Shown here in pieces: positions 35,338 through 43,435 of a stretch of 64,000 nt of DNA (its first letter is position 1; each line of letters opens with the position of its first letter). Source of the stretch: BS150m-G50 sp964517435. GTDB lineage: Bacteria; CAIWAD01; BS150m-G50. A model generated the notes under the pieces. That model had not been told where the DNA came from, searched no databases, and was given only the letters and a program-made list of their open reading frames with translations. The DNA is taken from contig CAZFEC010000010.1 of the NCBI GenBank assembly GCA_964517435.1, forward strand, positions 1-64,000. Direction: 5' to 3'. Both the position numbers and the translations under genes were made by a program.

Positions 35338-36515
35338 GACTGGTCCTCCCGGCTGAAGGTGAGACAGACGACATTGTTGCCGAAGCCGCCGAAATTGCAG
35401 GTGAAACCGGTGCGGGCATCTTTGACCTGACGCTCGCCGGCCCGGCCGCGCAGCTGCAGCACGATCTCGTGCGCCTGCCCGATGCCGGTGGCGCCGACCG
35501 GGTGTCCCTTGCCCTTCAGACCGCCGGAGGGGTTGATCGGCAGCTTGCCGCCCAGGGCGGTCTCACCCCGCTCCAGGGCCAGGTGACCCTCCCCCCTGGG
35601 GAAGAACCCCGCCTCCTCGCTCTGCGCGATCTCCAGGATGGTGAAGGCATCATGCAGCTCCGCCACATCGACGTCGCCGGGCTTGATCCCGGCCATGGCA
35701 AACGACTGCGCCGCCGCCTTGCGCACCGCCTTCAGTTCCGTGGGATCCTCCCGTTCGTGGACCGCGTGGGTATCTGTGGCCTGACCGACACCGGCCAGCC
35801 GGATCAGCGGCTGCTCCACCTCGCGCGCCACCTCTTCCGAGGCCAGAATCACGCAGGCACCACCGTCGGAAACGGGACAGCAATCGAAGAAGCGCAGCGG
35901 TTCCGCCACGAAAGGATTGTTGGTCATCGCTTCAGGTGAATCCAGGATGCCTTCCACCGTGATCTTCTGCTGCAGGTGGGCGAACTCATTCAAGAGGGCG
36001 TTGTTCTGGTTTTTCACAGCGACCATGGCCAGGTGCCGGTCGGTGACGCCGTACTTTTCCATGTAGAGCCGGGTGAACATGCCGGCCAGCGCCGGCAGGG
36101 TGGTGCCGTAGATGTGCTCGGCCAGGGGGTGAGTCAGCGTCGCCACGAAATCGGTGGCCTCGAGGTTGTTCACCTCCCGCATCCGCTCCGCGCCGGTCAC
36201 CATGACCACATCGTGGAAACCGGAAGCCACCGCCAGGAAGCCCTGTTTGATGGCCGAGGCGCCGGAGGCGGGTCCGTTCTCGATGGTCTCCGCCCCCGCG
36301 GGAGAGAGACTGAGCGTGTCCACGACCGCGCTGGCCAGGGCGGTCTGGTGGTTGACCCGGCCGCCCCCCATGTTGGCCACGTAGAGGTGGTCGACCTGCA
36401 CTCCGGGGCAGTCTTTGCGCGCCATCATGGCGGGATAGGCGGCGATTTCGGAAAGGGGATACTCGAGCCGGGTGAAGCTGGTGATGCCGATACCGATCAC
36501 GTAGACCTTTCTCAT
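35334..36515 (-). CDS. Thiolase-fold protein lacking the nucleophilic cysteine
   Basis: A 393-residue SCP-x/Ltp-type thiolase homologue. The C-terminal His motif is intact (NPSGGLKGKGHPVGATG) and a later Cys is present (CNFGGFGNNVV). But where thiolases have the nucleophile in N-A-C-A-S-G, this protein reads ENGPASGASA: the Cys is Pro (codon CCC). Ordinary thiolysis or Claisen condensation through an acyl-Cys is therefore unlikely. With its DUF35 partner it resembles Ltp/ChsH2-type retro-aldolases, which do not use that Cys. It may cleave or form a C-C bond on a CoA ester. That is inference from fold, partner and missing residue. Confidence 0.88.
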   Translation of the reverse strand: MRKVYVIGIGITSFTRLEYPLSEIAAYPAMMARKDCPGVQVDHLYVANMGGGRVNHQTALASAVVDTLSLSPAGAETIENGPASGASAIKQGFLAVASGFHDVVMVTGAERMREVNNLEATDFVATLTHPLAEHIYGTTLPALAGMFTRLYMEKYGVTDRHLAMVAVKNQNNALLNEFAHLQQKITVEGILDSPEAMTNNPFVAEPLRFFDCCPVSDGGACVILASEEVAREVEQPLIRLAGVGQATDTHAVHEREDPTELKAVRKAAAQSFAMAGIKPGDVDVAELHDAFTILEIAQSEEAGFFPRGEGHLALERGETALGGKLPINPSGGLKGKGHPVGATGIGQAHEIVLQLRGRAGERQVKDARTGFTCNFGGFGNNVVCLTFSREDQS

Positions 36516-37267
36516 GATGACGCCTCCCCCGTCTGCCGCCAGCGCTGCAGCATGAGGGCGCTGCCGGTGCCGTCATATTTGGCGCGGGAGGCCGCCAGCA
36601 GGTCTTCGGGCGGTGTCGGCGGGTCACTTGGGGGGAGGATGGCCGCCTGAGCCTTTTCCAGCAGTTCCGGCGGCACCGGGCGGCGGCCGATCACCAGGCT
36701 GTCCCGGGCCCGGTCGAACAGCTCCCGGGTCAGCACCCAGGAGGGAACCCCGCCCAGCTCGTGCGGCGTCTCGAACCGCTTCTCCAGCTTGTATTCGATC
36801 ATCCAGCGCCGGAAGCCGATGGGGGACTCCGCCACCACCAGTACGTCCTGCTGGTTAAGGATATCGATGTGGTATTCCATCTTGGCGGCGAAGGCGTGCG
36901 CGCCGATCCTTAAGCCCCGCCGCATGGCCAGCGTGTGGTAGGACACCCCCACCTCCGGGCTGAGCATGCGGCCGTTGACCACCGCCGCCAGTTCGCCGTC
37001 GATCTGGGCGACCAGCACATACTCGTCCTGAACCCGGTGGTGGTAGTAGGCCAGCAGTTCCGCGTAGACGCGTGCCGCCACGACATCGTAGTAGTCCCGC
37101 TCCACCTGTATCAGGGGTCCCACATGGCGGAGGATGTCGGGCATCTCATCGCGCGTGGCCTGGCGCACGACCAGGTCTTCGCCGCTGGCGATCTTCATGT
37201 ATTTGGCGGGGAAGGGGGGCATCGGGTTGTCGACGGGACGCAGGATTTTTTCCAGGTCTACGGACAT
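36512..37267 (-). CDS. GNAT-fold-like protein, first gene of the catabolic operon
   Basis: A 251-residue protein that I do not recognise by name. Residues about 30-180 resemble a GNAT acetyltransferase fold: LVVRQATRDEMPDILRHVGP opening, then VLVAQIDGELAAVVNGRML, HTLAMRRGLRIGAHAFAAKM and VLVVAESPIGFRRWMIEYKL. The acetyl-CoA loop is not a clear Q-x-x-G-x-G/A, so activity is uncertain. The C-terminus (DPPTPPEDLLAASRAKYDGT) is a proline-rich extension. AAGGAGG lies just ahead of the ATG at 37267. It overlaps the thiolase-fold gene by four bases and should be the operon's first gene. Confidence 0.6.
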   Translation of the reverse strand: MSVDLEKILRPVDNPMPPFPAKYMKIASGEDLVVRQATRDEMPDILRHVGPLIQVERDYYDVVAARVYAELLAYYHHRVQDEYVLVAQIDGELAAVVNGRMLSPEVGVSYHTLAMRRGLRIGAHAFAAKMEYHIDILNQQDVLVVAESPIGFRRWMIEYKLEKRFETPHELGGVPSWVLTRELFDRARDSLVIGRRPVPPELLEKAQAAILPPSDPPTPPEDLLAASRAKYDGTGSALMLQRWRQTGEASS

Positions 37268-37465
37268 GATCTTACCTCCTTGGCTCTCAAAAGGCTCTGC
37301 GTGTGTGCTCACCGAAGGTGAGGAATGGCTGAATCGTCTGGTGCGGATCTTGTCGAAAGAACAATTTCCAGAATTGCCGGGACTATTTCAATGATGATGG
37401 GGGTGGTAGCATTAAGCTGATTGGATAACCGGATGAATTTCCAGTGGAATTTGCCACAATGCTGC

Positions 37466-37514
37466 TTGACAATAACGACTACATTATGTAGTTATATGAC
37501 TACAATGTGTAGTC
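37466..37514 (+). promoter_or_regulatory. Promoter region with two phased palindromic operators
   Basis: A TTGACA hexamer at 37466-37471 is followed by two perfect palindromes sharing the half-site ACTACA/TGTAGT: ACTACATTATGTAGT (37478-37492) and GACTACAATGTGTAGTC (37498-37514). Their centres are 21 bp apart, two helical turns, so two dimers could bind the same face. The stretch TTATAT between them could serve as a -10, though its spacing from TTGACA is long (20 bp). The next gene (37544) encodes an HTH-MNT protein, the likely ligand. The same 276-bp gap must also hold the promoter of the divergent operon. Confidence 0.6.
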
Positions 37515-37543
37515 GTATATATGTTGAGCAATTTGAGTGAAAA

Positions 37544-38146
37544 ATGAGTGCTACTACTTCACTGGCAAGGCTTTTCCCCAATCCCGCCGTGTTGGATGTG
37601 TTGGCTCTGCTCCTGCTGCAACCGGAGCGACGGTTTTATCAGCGGGAGATTGCTGAACTCACCAGCAACACAGTACTGCAGACACAGCGCGCATTGAAGA
37701 GGATTGAAGACGCCGGTCTGGTGGAGAAAAGCCGTACCGGCAACCGTGCGTATTACATCGCGCAAAGGAACCATCCCGCTATTGAAGATTTGAAGCGTGT
37801 GCTCCTCAAAACGGTAGCGCTGGGGGATCAACTGCGCGACACACTTCGCCCTCTGGAAACCGGGGTGAGGTTGTCATTCCTGTTCGGTTCGATCGCGAAC
37901 GGAACAGAGAGCGCGACCAGCGACATCGATCTGTTGCTGGTGGGAAAGCTTTCGTCGCGCCGGGTTGCTATTGCGCTCGCTCCGTTGGGACGCAAACTTG
38001 GGCGGGAATTCAATACCGTTATCTACTCCGCCCAGGAATTCCGTAAAAAGGTCCACAACGAGAATCATTTTGTTAAACAGATCCTGGCGGCACCTAAGAT
38101 CTGGCTGATTGGCAGTGAAGATGAGCTTGCAAAACTGGTTGAATGA
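37544..38146 (+). CDS. HTH-nucleotidyltransferase (MNT) protein, putative antitoxin
   Basis: A 200-residue fusion. Residues about 1-75 form a winged helix (FYQREIAELTSNTVLQTQRA then LKRIEDAGLVEKSRTGNRAY). Residues about 108-190 form a minimal nucleotidyltransferase with FGSIANG and the catalytic DID (G115, S116, D127, D129). In MNT/HEPN systems the MNT protein modifies or silences the HEPN partner. Here the attached HTH could also repress the operon by binding the two palindromes just upstream. The stop lies 26 bases inside the following gene, so the two are translationally linked. Toxin-antitoxin behaviour is inferred from the family. Confidence 0.82.
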   Translation: MSATTSLARLFPNPAVLDVLALLLLQPERRFYQREIAELTSNTVLQTQRALKRIEDAGLVEKSRTGNRAYYIAQRNHPAIEDLKRVLLKTVALGDQLRDTLRPLETGVRLSFLFGSIANGTESATSDIDLLLVGKLSSRRVAIALAPLGRKLGREFNTVIYSAQEFRKKVHNENHFVKQILAAPKIWLIGSEDELAKLVE

Positions 38147-38531
38147 ACGGCGCCTGCGTCCGCATCAGTCATCGCCGCAGGAGATTGGTGATCTCCTGCG
38201 TGTTGTGGATCGAGATCTCACTGATGCAGAAATCAAAGCGCTATCCATCGACCGCCGTTTTACAAATGCTAACAACGCCGTGCTTCAACTTGCCACCATG
38301 GTTTTGCGCGCATCTGGATATCGCACCGCAGGTACCGGCCATCACTGGATAACCTTTCTCGCAATTCCTCATTTGATGGGTCCGGATCAACAGAATCGAG
38401 CCGACTATTTCGATTCCTGCCGACAGAAGCGCAACCTGGCCGATTATGATGTGGCCGATGCGATTGCCGAAACGGAAGTTGTAGAACTTTATGGCGAAGC
38501 GTGGGAATTTCGCCAGGAGGTTCTGGAATAG
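38121..38531 (+). CDS. HEPN-like protein, putative toxin partner of MNT
   Basis: A 136-residue alpha-helical protein encoded right after, and overlapping, the HTH-MNT gene. The segment DSCRQKRNLADYD (R104, N105, Y109) matches the HEPN helix in position, but the usual RX4-6H ends in Tyr/Asp rather than His. Many MNT-linked HEPN proteins of the SAV_6107-like type have this variant, so RNase activity is not assured. The start at ATG 38121 overlaps the upstream gene by 26 bases; a TTG at 38109 is also open. Confidence 0.7.
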   Translation: MSLQNWLNERRLRPHQSSPQEIGDLLRVVDRDLTDAEIKALSIDRRFTNANNAVLQLATMVLRASGYRTAGTGHHWITFLAIPHLMGPDQQNRADYFDSCRQKRNLADYDVADAIAETEVVELYGEAWEFRQEVLE

Positions 38532-38640
38532 CTGCGGAAGAACCACCCTGAGTATCTCCCGGCAGAATAGCTAAGACGGGTATCGTTCGTCAACTGAGTA
38601 TCCACCCGACTCACCGTCATTTCACCAGACGATCAGCAAC

Positions 38641-39957
38641 ATGACCAAAGCACAGAACGCCAAAACCGATGACCACCCCCGCATCCTCGGCCTGCCGACG
38701 GCGACCGCGATCGTCGTGGCCAGCATGATCGGTACCGGCATCTTCACCACCAGCGGTTTTCTGGCCGCCGATCTGGGCTCCCCCTTCGTCCTGCTGCTGA
38801 TCTGGCTCGTCGGCGGGCTGCTGGCGCTCTGCGGGGCGCTTTCCTACGCCGAACTGGCGGTGGCGATGCCGCGCAGCGGGGGGGAATACCATTACCTCAC
38901 GCAGATCTATCATCCCGCGGTCGGGTTCCTCTCCGGCTGGGTCTCGTTGACGGTCGGCTTCTCGGCGCCGATCGCGGCGGCGGCGATGGCCTGCGGCAGC
39001 TACCTGAACAGCGCGCTGCCGGGAGTGCCGCCCACCAGTATCGCGCTGGTGCTGGTAGCGCTATTCTCCCTCCTGCACCTGACTGACATCCGGCTGGGCG
39101 GCTACACGCAGAACGTCTTCACGCTGTTCAAGCTGCTCTTGATCCTGGGATTGATGATCGGCGGGTTTATCGCCGGGGGCGGGGGAAGTCTCGCGCAGCC
39201 GCCCACCCTCGCCGACCTGCGGATTACCATCAGCCCCGCCTTCGCGGTCGGTCTGATTTTCGTCAGCTACGCCTATTCCGGCTGGAACGCCGCCACCTAC
39301 ATCGGCGGCGAGGTGAAAGCGCCGGGGCGCAACCTGCCGCGGGCGCTGCTGCTGGGCACCGGGCTGGTCACGCTGCTCTATCTGGGGCTGAACCTGCTCT
39401 ACCTCTACGCGGTGCCACTGGAGCAGCTGGCGGGACGGCTGGAGGTGGGGCACATCGTTGCCGTCGCCATGTTCGGGCCCGGCTTCGGCCAGGTGCTGGC
39501 CCTCCTGATTGCGCTGGCGCTGGTCTCGACCGTCAGCGCCATGATCATGGCGGGGCCGCGGGTTTACCAGGCGCTGGGGGAGGACCTGCCGTTCTTCCGG
39601 TTGCTGGGGGTCAAAACGCGGCGCGGGACGCCGGCGGCCGCCATCCTGCTGCAGATGCTGATCGCGATGCTGCTGATCGTCACCGCCACCTTCGAGGTCC
39701 TGCTCTACTACATCGGATTCACCCTGAGTCTCTTCGCCGGGCTGACGGTGCTGGGAGTGTATCTGTACCGTCGTCAGCATCCGGAGGCGCAGTTGCCCTA
39801 CCGCACCTGGGGTTACCCGGTGACGCCGGCGCTGTTCCTGCTGCTCTCCAGCTGGATGATCGCGCACACGCTCATCGAACGCCCGCTGGAATCGCTGGCG
39901 GGGGTGGGGACGCTTGTGGTGGGGTTCGTCGTGTGGCTGGTGACGCGGGGCAAATAA
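38641..39957 (+). CDS. APC-family amino acid permease
   Basis: Integral membrane transporter with about 12 helices, 438 residues. The first helix has the family signature ASMIGTGIFTTSGFLAADLG, followed by GGLLALCGALSYAELAVAMP; later RVYQALGEDLPFFRLLGVK and YPVTPALFLLLSSWMIAHTL are typical. It stands alone, 109 bp after the HEPN-like gene and followed by a repeat element. The substrate is not predictable. Confidence 0.92.
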   Translation: MTKAQNAKTDDHPRILGLPTATAIVVASMIGTGIFTTSGFLAADLGSPFVLLLIWLVGGLLALCGALSYAELAVAMPRSGGEYHYLTQIYHPAVGFLSGWVSLTVGFSAPIAAAAMACGSYLNSALPGVPPTSIALVLVALFSLLHLTDIRLGGYTQNVFTLFKLLLILGLMIGGFIAGGGGSLAQPPTLADLRITISPAFAVGLIFVSYAYSGWNAATYIGGEVKAPGRNLPRALLLGTGLVTLLYLGLNLLYLYAVPLEQLAGRLEVGHIVAVAMFGPGFGQVLALLIALALVSTVSAMIMAGPRVYQALGEDLPFFRLLGVKTRRGTPAAAILLQMLIAMLLIVTATFEVLLYYIGFTLSLFAGLTVLGVYLYRRQHPEAQLPYRTWGYPVTPALFLLLSSWMIAHTLIERPLESLAGVGTLVVGFVVWLVTRGK

Positions 39958-40313
39958 GGACGTCATTCCCGCAAATGCGGGAATCTAGCGCCACCATTTC
40001 TGAATAACACCAGCCCGGCGGGTTGTTTACCAAGAGTAGATGCAGTCAAGCGGGTTGGTCTGTCGCCGAAGTTGACTCTCTGGATTACCGCCTACGCGGT
40101 AATGACTTCAGAGAGAAGGCGGGAATGACGTAAATAAGGGAATCGGGAATGACTTGAAGGGTCCCCGCATTGATTATCAGCAGTCAGTTTAATACCTTTC
40201 AAAACCGATATACTACTTAGCGATCGTTGCGATCCTGAGGAGGGGAGTTTGGATCCAACGACAATTGTGAACTGATCGCTGCTCCGTATCAACCAATCGA
40301 ATTGGGGAATATC
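39958..40313. repeat. Intergenic region with degenerate inverted-repeat element
   Basis: No gene seen. The hairpin ATTCCCGC-AAAT-GCGGGAAT at 39965-39984 and its partner ATTACCGC-CTAC-GCGGTAAT at 40084-40103 bound a ~146-bp element; its interior starts CCATTTCTGAATAACACC, clearly related to the element at 33907-34051. Fragments of further copies (GGCGGGAATGACG, GGGAATGACTT) follow to about 40155. The rest, before the FGE-like gene, has a TATACT near 40210 that could be a -10 box, with no clear -35. Confidence 0.7.
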
Positions 40314-41453
40314 ATGAGGCTCAAAGCCAAGTCTCTCATCACTATCATCCTGTCTTACCTGCTGGCATTACCGGCCCTCGCCCTCGATGCGCCGGAGGTC
40401 AACATCACCGCTGCGGCGGACAGCGGCACCGTCTCCGTCACCCTGACCTGGGAGCCGGTGCCGGACGCCGAGTACTACTCCATCTATAGCCGCGGGGAGG
40501 ATCCCTACGGTCCCGGCGATCTCCTGGCCCGGGTGGACGGCAATCAGTTCTATTACGTCGTCGCCGGTCAGGCGCCGGAGGGGTTCGTCCTCATTCCGGC
40601 CGGCACTTTCCTTATGGGGCAGGCGGGGGTTTACTACGCCGAGCCGGTGCACCCGGTCACGCTGACCCACAGCTTCTATCTCGGCATGTATGAGGTGACG
40701 AATCAACAGTATCTGCTGGCGGTGCAGTGGGCGCTGGACCAGGGCTATGTCACCGCGGACGCAACCACGGTGCAGGCCTACGGTCATGAACTACTGGATC
40801 TGGATTGCTGGGGAGGAGGCAGCGAGATCGCCTTCAATGGTGAATCCTTCTACCTGCTGCCGGTCATTGACGGTGTTTACATCGGGCAGAGCAGCGCCAA
40901 CCACCCGGTGAAGGGGGTGACCTGGTACGGTGCCGCCTGCTACTGCGACTGGCTGAGCCTGCAGGAGGGGAAGACGCCCTTCTACGACGGCACCTGGGAT
41001 CAGCACACCGGGCACGATCCCTACACCGCGGCGGGATACCGCCTGCCTACCGGTGCGGAGTGGGAATACGCGGCGCAGTTCAACGACGACCGCTCCTGGC
41101 CCTGGGGGGAGACCTATCCCGATTGCAACTACGTGAATGCGTACGACCCGCCCATCATGGAGCCCTGTATCGGCTGGTCAGCACCGGTCGGTTCCTATCC
41201 GCTGGGAGTAAGCCTGCTTGGGTTATGGGACATGGCGGGGAACGTGCATGAGTGGGTCGGTGACTACTGGTATGACTACACCGTCGATCCGCAGACCGAT
41301 CCCTACGGGGGTTTAAGCGGGCCGGACCGCACCTATCGCAGCGGATGTTTCATGAGCTACTTCACAGCGACCCTCTGCGCGAACCAATTCTGGGGTGATC
41401 CCGCCGTGACGGATGTGCAGAAGGGATTCCGGGTCTGTCTGGCGGGGCCATGA
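40314..41453 (+). CDS. Formylglycine-generating-enzyme-like (SUMF1) secreted protein
   Basis: A 379-residue exported protein. A signal peptide (LITIILSYLLALPALALDA) is followed by a short fibronectin-like segment (residues about 25-85: VTLTWEPVPDAEYYSIYSRG) and an FGE-sulfatase domain: FVLIPAGTFLMG, SFYLGMYEVTNQQYLLAVQW, GAACYCDWLS, YRLPTGAEWEYAAQF, DMAGNVHEWVGDYWYDY and the final KGFRVCL. Most bacterial members are not true sulfatase-activating enzymes; no sulfatase gene is nearby. The ATG at 40314 is preceded by a weak GGGGAA. Confidence 0.88.
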   Translation: MRLKAKSLITIILSYLLALPALALDAPEVNITAAADSGTVSVTLTWEPVPDAEYYSIYSRGEDPYGPGDLLARVDGNQFYYVVAGQAPEGFVLIPAGTFLMGQAGVYYAEPVHPVTLTHSFYLGMYEVTNQQYLLAVQWALDQGYVTADATTVQAYGHELLDLDCWGGGSEIAFNGESFYLLPVIDGVYIGQSSANHPVKGVTWYGAACYCDWLSLQEGKTPFYDGTWDQHTGHDPYTAAGYRLPTGAEWEYAAQFNDDRSWPWGETYPDCNYVNAYDPPIMEPCIGWSAPVGSYPLGVSLLGLWDMAGNVHEWVGDYWYDYTVDPQTDPYGGLSGPDRTYRSGCFMSYFTATLCANQFWGDPAVTDVQKGFRVCLAGP

Positions 41454-41508
41454 TTGCATTGAGATAAGACAGAGGTAGTGTTCACCGACCTGAAGACACA
41501 GTACTAAC

Positions 41509-42789
41509 ATGGCTCACCACACCCTCAAGTCAGGCTACTCCAGCCTGGTGGAGCGCCTCAACCGCCATCCGCAGGGCGCCCCTCCCTCCGAGCTGCTGTT
41601 CCGTATTCTGGCCATGCTGTTCAGCGAACGGGAAGCGGGGCTGGTCGCGCAGCTGCCGATCAAGCCGTTTACCGCGCGGAAAGCCAGCCGCATCTGGAAG
41701 CTGAGCCTGGCTGATACGCAGCGGGTGCTGGAGGAGCTGGCCGGTCGCGCCATCCTGGTGGACATCCGCAAACAGGACAGGACGATCTACACCCTGCCGC
41801 CCCCGATGGCCGGTTTCTTCGAGTTCGCCATGATGCGGGTGCGGGAGGATATCGATCAGCGGCTGCTCAGCGAACTGTTTCATGAATACCTGAATGTGGA
41901 AGAGGATTTCGTAAGGGCGCTGTTCACCGAGGGTCAGACGCAGCTGGGGCGTACCCTGGTGCATGAACCGGCCCTCTCGGAGGAAAACTCACTGCACGTG
42001 CTGGATTACGAACGGGCGAGTGAAGTCATCCGCAGCGCGACTCACCGCGCGGTCGGGCTCTGTTACTGCCGGCACAAGATGCAGCACCTGGGGAAGGCCT
42101 GCGAAGCACCCTTGGACATCTGCATGACGTTCAACAACTCCGCCGCTTCGCTGATCAGGCATGGTCACGCCCGGGAGGTGGACGTGGCGGAGTGTCTCGA
42201 CCTGCTGCGGCAGGCCTGGGAACTCAAGCTGGTACAGTTCGGGGAGAACGTGCGGCGCCGGGTGAGTTTCATCTGCAACTGCTGTGGCTGCTGTTGCGAA
42301 GCGATGATTGCCGCGCGCCGCTTCGCCATCATGAACCCGGTGCATACCACCAACTTCCTGCCGGTGGTGGAGGGGGATCGGTGTAGCGGATGCGGCGAGT
42401 GCGTGAGCGCGTGCCCCGTGGAGGCGATGACGCTGGTGTCGGCCCACGATCCGGAGAAGCCGCGACGGCAACGGGCGAAGCTGGACGCCCAGGTCTGCCT
42501 GGGGTGCGGTGTCTGCGTACGGGCCTGCAGCCGGGACAACATTCAGCTTCAATCGCGGCCGAGCCGGGTGATTACCCCGGTGAACGGAACCCACAAGGTG
42601 GTAATGATGGCGATTGAGCGGGGCAAACTTCAGAACCTGATCTTCGACAACCGGGTGCTCTGGAGTCACCGGGCGCTGGCGGCGGTGCTGGGGGCGATTC
42701 TGAAGCTGCCGCCACTGAAGCAGGCGCTGGCCAGCGAGCAGGTGAAGTCGCGGTATCTGGAACGGGTGATTGAGGGGAGGAGGGGGTAG
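41509..42789 (+). CDS. 4Fe-4S dicluster protein with N-terminal helical domain
   Basis: A 426-residue cytoplasmic protein. Residues 1-110 look like a winged-helix or helical domain (ASRIWKLSLADTQRVLEELA). The middle contains CYCRHKMQHLGKACEAPLDIC and a dense ICNCCGCCCEAM, and the C-terminal part has two classical [4Fe-4S] sites, CSGCGECVSACPVEAM and CLGCGVCVRACSRDNI. Similar proteins occur in anaerobes and may sense or carry electrons in response to redox state. The function is not established. It is monocistronic, 55 bp after the FGE-like gene and just before the AT-richer island. Confidence 0.75.
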   Translation: MAHHTLKSGYSSLVERLNRHPQGAPPSELLFRILAMLFSEREAGLVAQLPIKPFTARKASRIWKLSLADTQRVLEELAGRAILVDIRKQDRTIYTLPPPMAGFFEFAMMRVREDIDQRLLSELFHEYLNVEEDFVRALFTEGQTQLGRTLVHEPALSEENSLHVLDYERASEVIRSATHRAVGLCYCRHKMQHLGKACEAPLDICMTFNNSAASLIRHGHAREVDVAECLDLLRQAWELKLVQFGENVRRRVSFICNCCGCCCEAMIAARRFAIMNPVHTTNFLPVVEGDRCSGCGECVSACPVEAMTLVSAHDPEKPRRQRAKLDAQVCLGCGVCVRACSRDNIQLQSRPSRVITPVNGTHKVVMMAIERGKLQNLIFDNRVLWSHRALAAVLGAILKLPPLKQALASEQVKSRYLERVIEGRRG

Positions 42790-42849
42790 GGCGCTGTTGT
42801 TTAAGATCGACGAATTTCATACCATTGAAAACTTACAACGCCTCATGAA

Positions 42850-43387
42850 GTGTGCAGGGATCTCCTTTGGGCACGTGTAGATACATCAGATAGAGATGAT
42901 CCGATGATGTGTACAGATGATTCAGGAACCTGCAATAACGATCCAGATCTAGTCGAACCAGGGACCATCCTAGTCGTCAGAACTGAATCAACCTGGACAA
43001 TGTGGGGGGATCTATCTGTACACATCCGTAAGCTCAAAGATGATTCTTTCAGGGTATATAGCCAGAAGAAGATAGGACAGTTCGAGTCGTATTTAGGTAG
43101 TCGGCACCATTTTCAGGACGAAATGCAGCATTGCTGAAGCGCATGTAAATAGAATCATAAGCCATCTGAGCAGCCTAAGGATCCCAGCAGTTCCAAGGCT
43201 TGAAATGGGTTGTGATGGTGGTTTCACAGAGCTTCAGGTCGGAGGATATTCGGGAAAGGCGCACTACAGGTGGTGGGGCGAACCACCTGTAGGCTGGGAG
43301 GAGCTGGGAATAATTGCTGAGGAAGTTCTACAGCTATCAGGAATTCTGTCTCGAATTGAAGAAGCTAGACAGAAAGACGGAAGTTAA
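42850..43387 (+). pseudogene. Frameshifted small hypothetical gene
   Basis: Two frames seem to be halves of one gene. The first (42850-43137) gives VEPGTILVVRTESTW ... SFRVYSQKKIGQFESYLGSR; the second, read from about 43106 in another frame, gives TIFRTKCSIAEAHVNRIISH, LSSLRIPAVPRLEMGCDGG and YRWWGEPPVGWEELGIIAEE. GCDG...WWGEPP...W is a common ending for a small uncharacterised family. Neither half has a good ribosome site on its own, so I infer a frameshift near 43100-43125. It marks the start of the AT-richer stretch. Confidence 0.5.
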
Positions 43388-43435
43388 ACATACTAGCACT
43401 GAAATGGTTACTACAGATGAGAGCAGGAGAAGACC

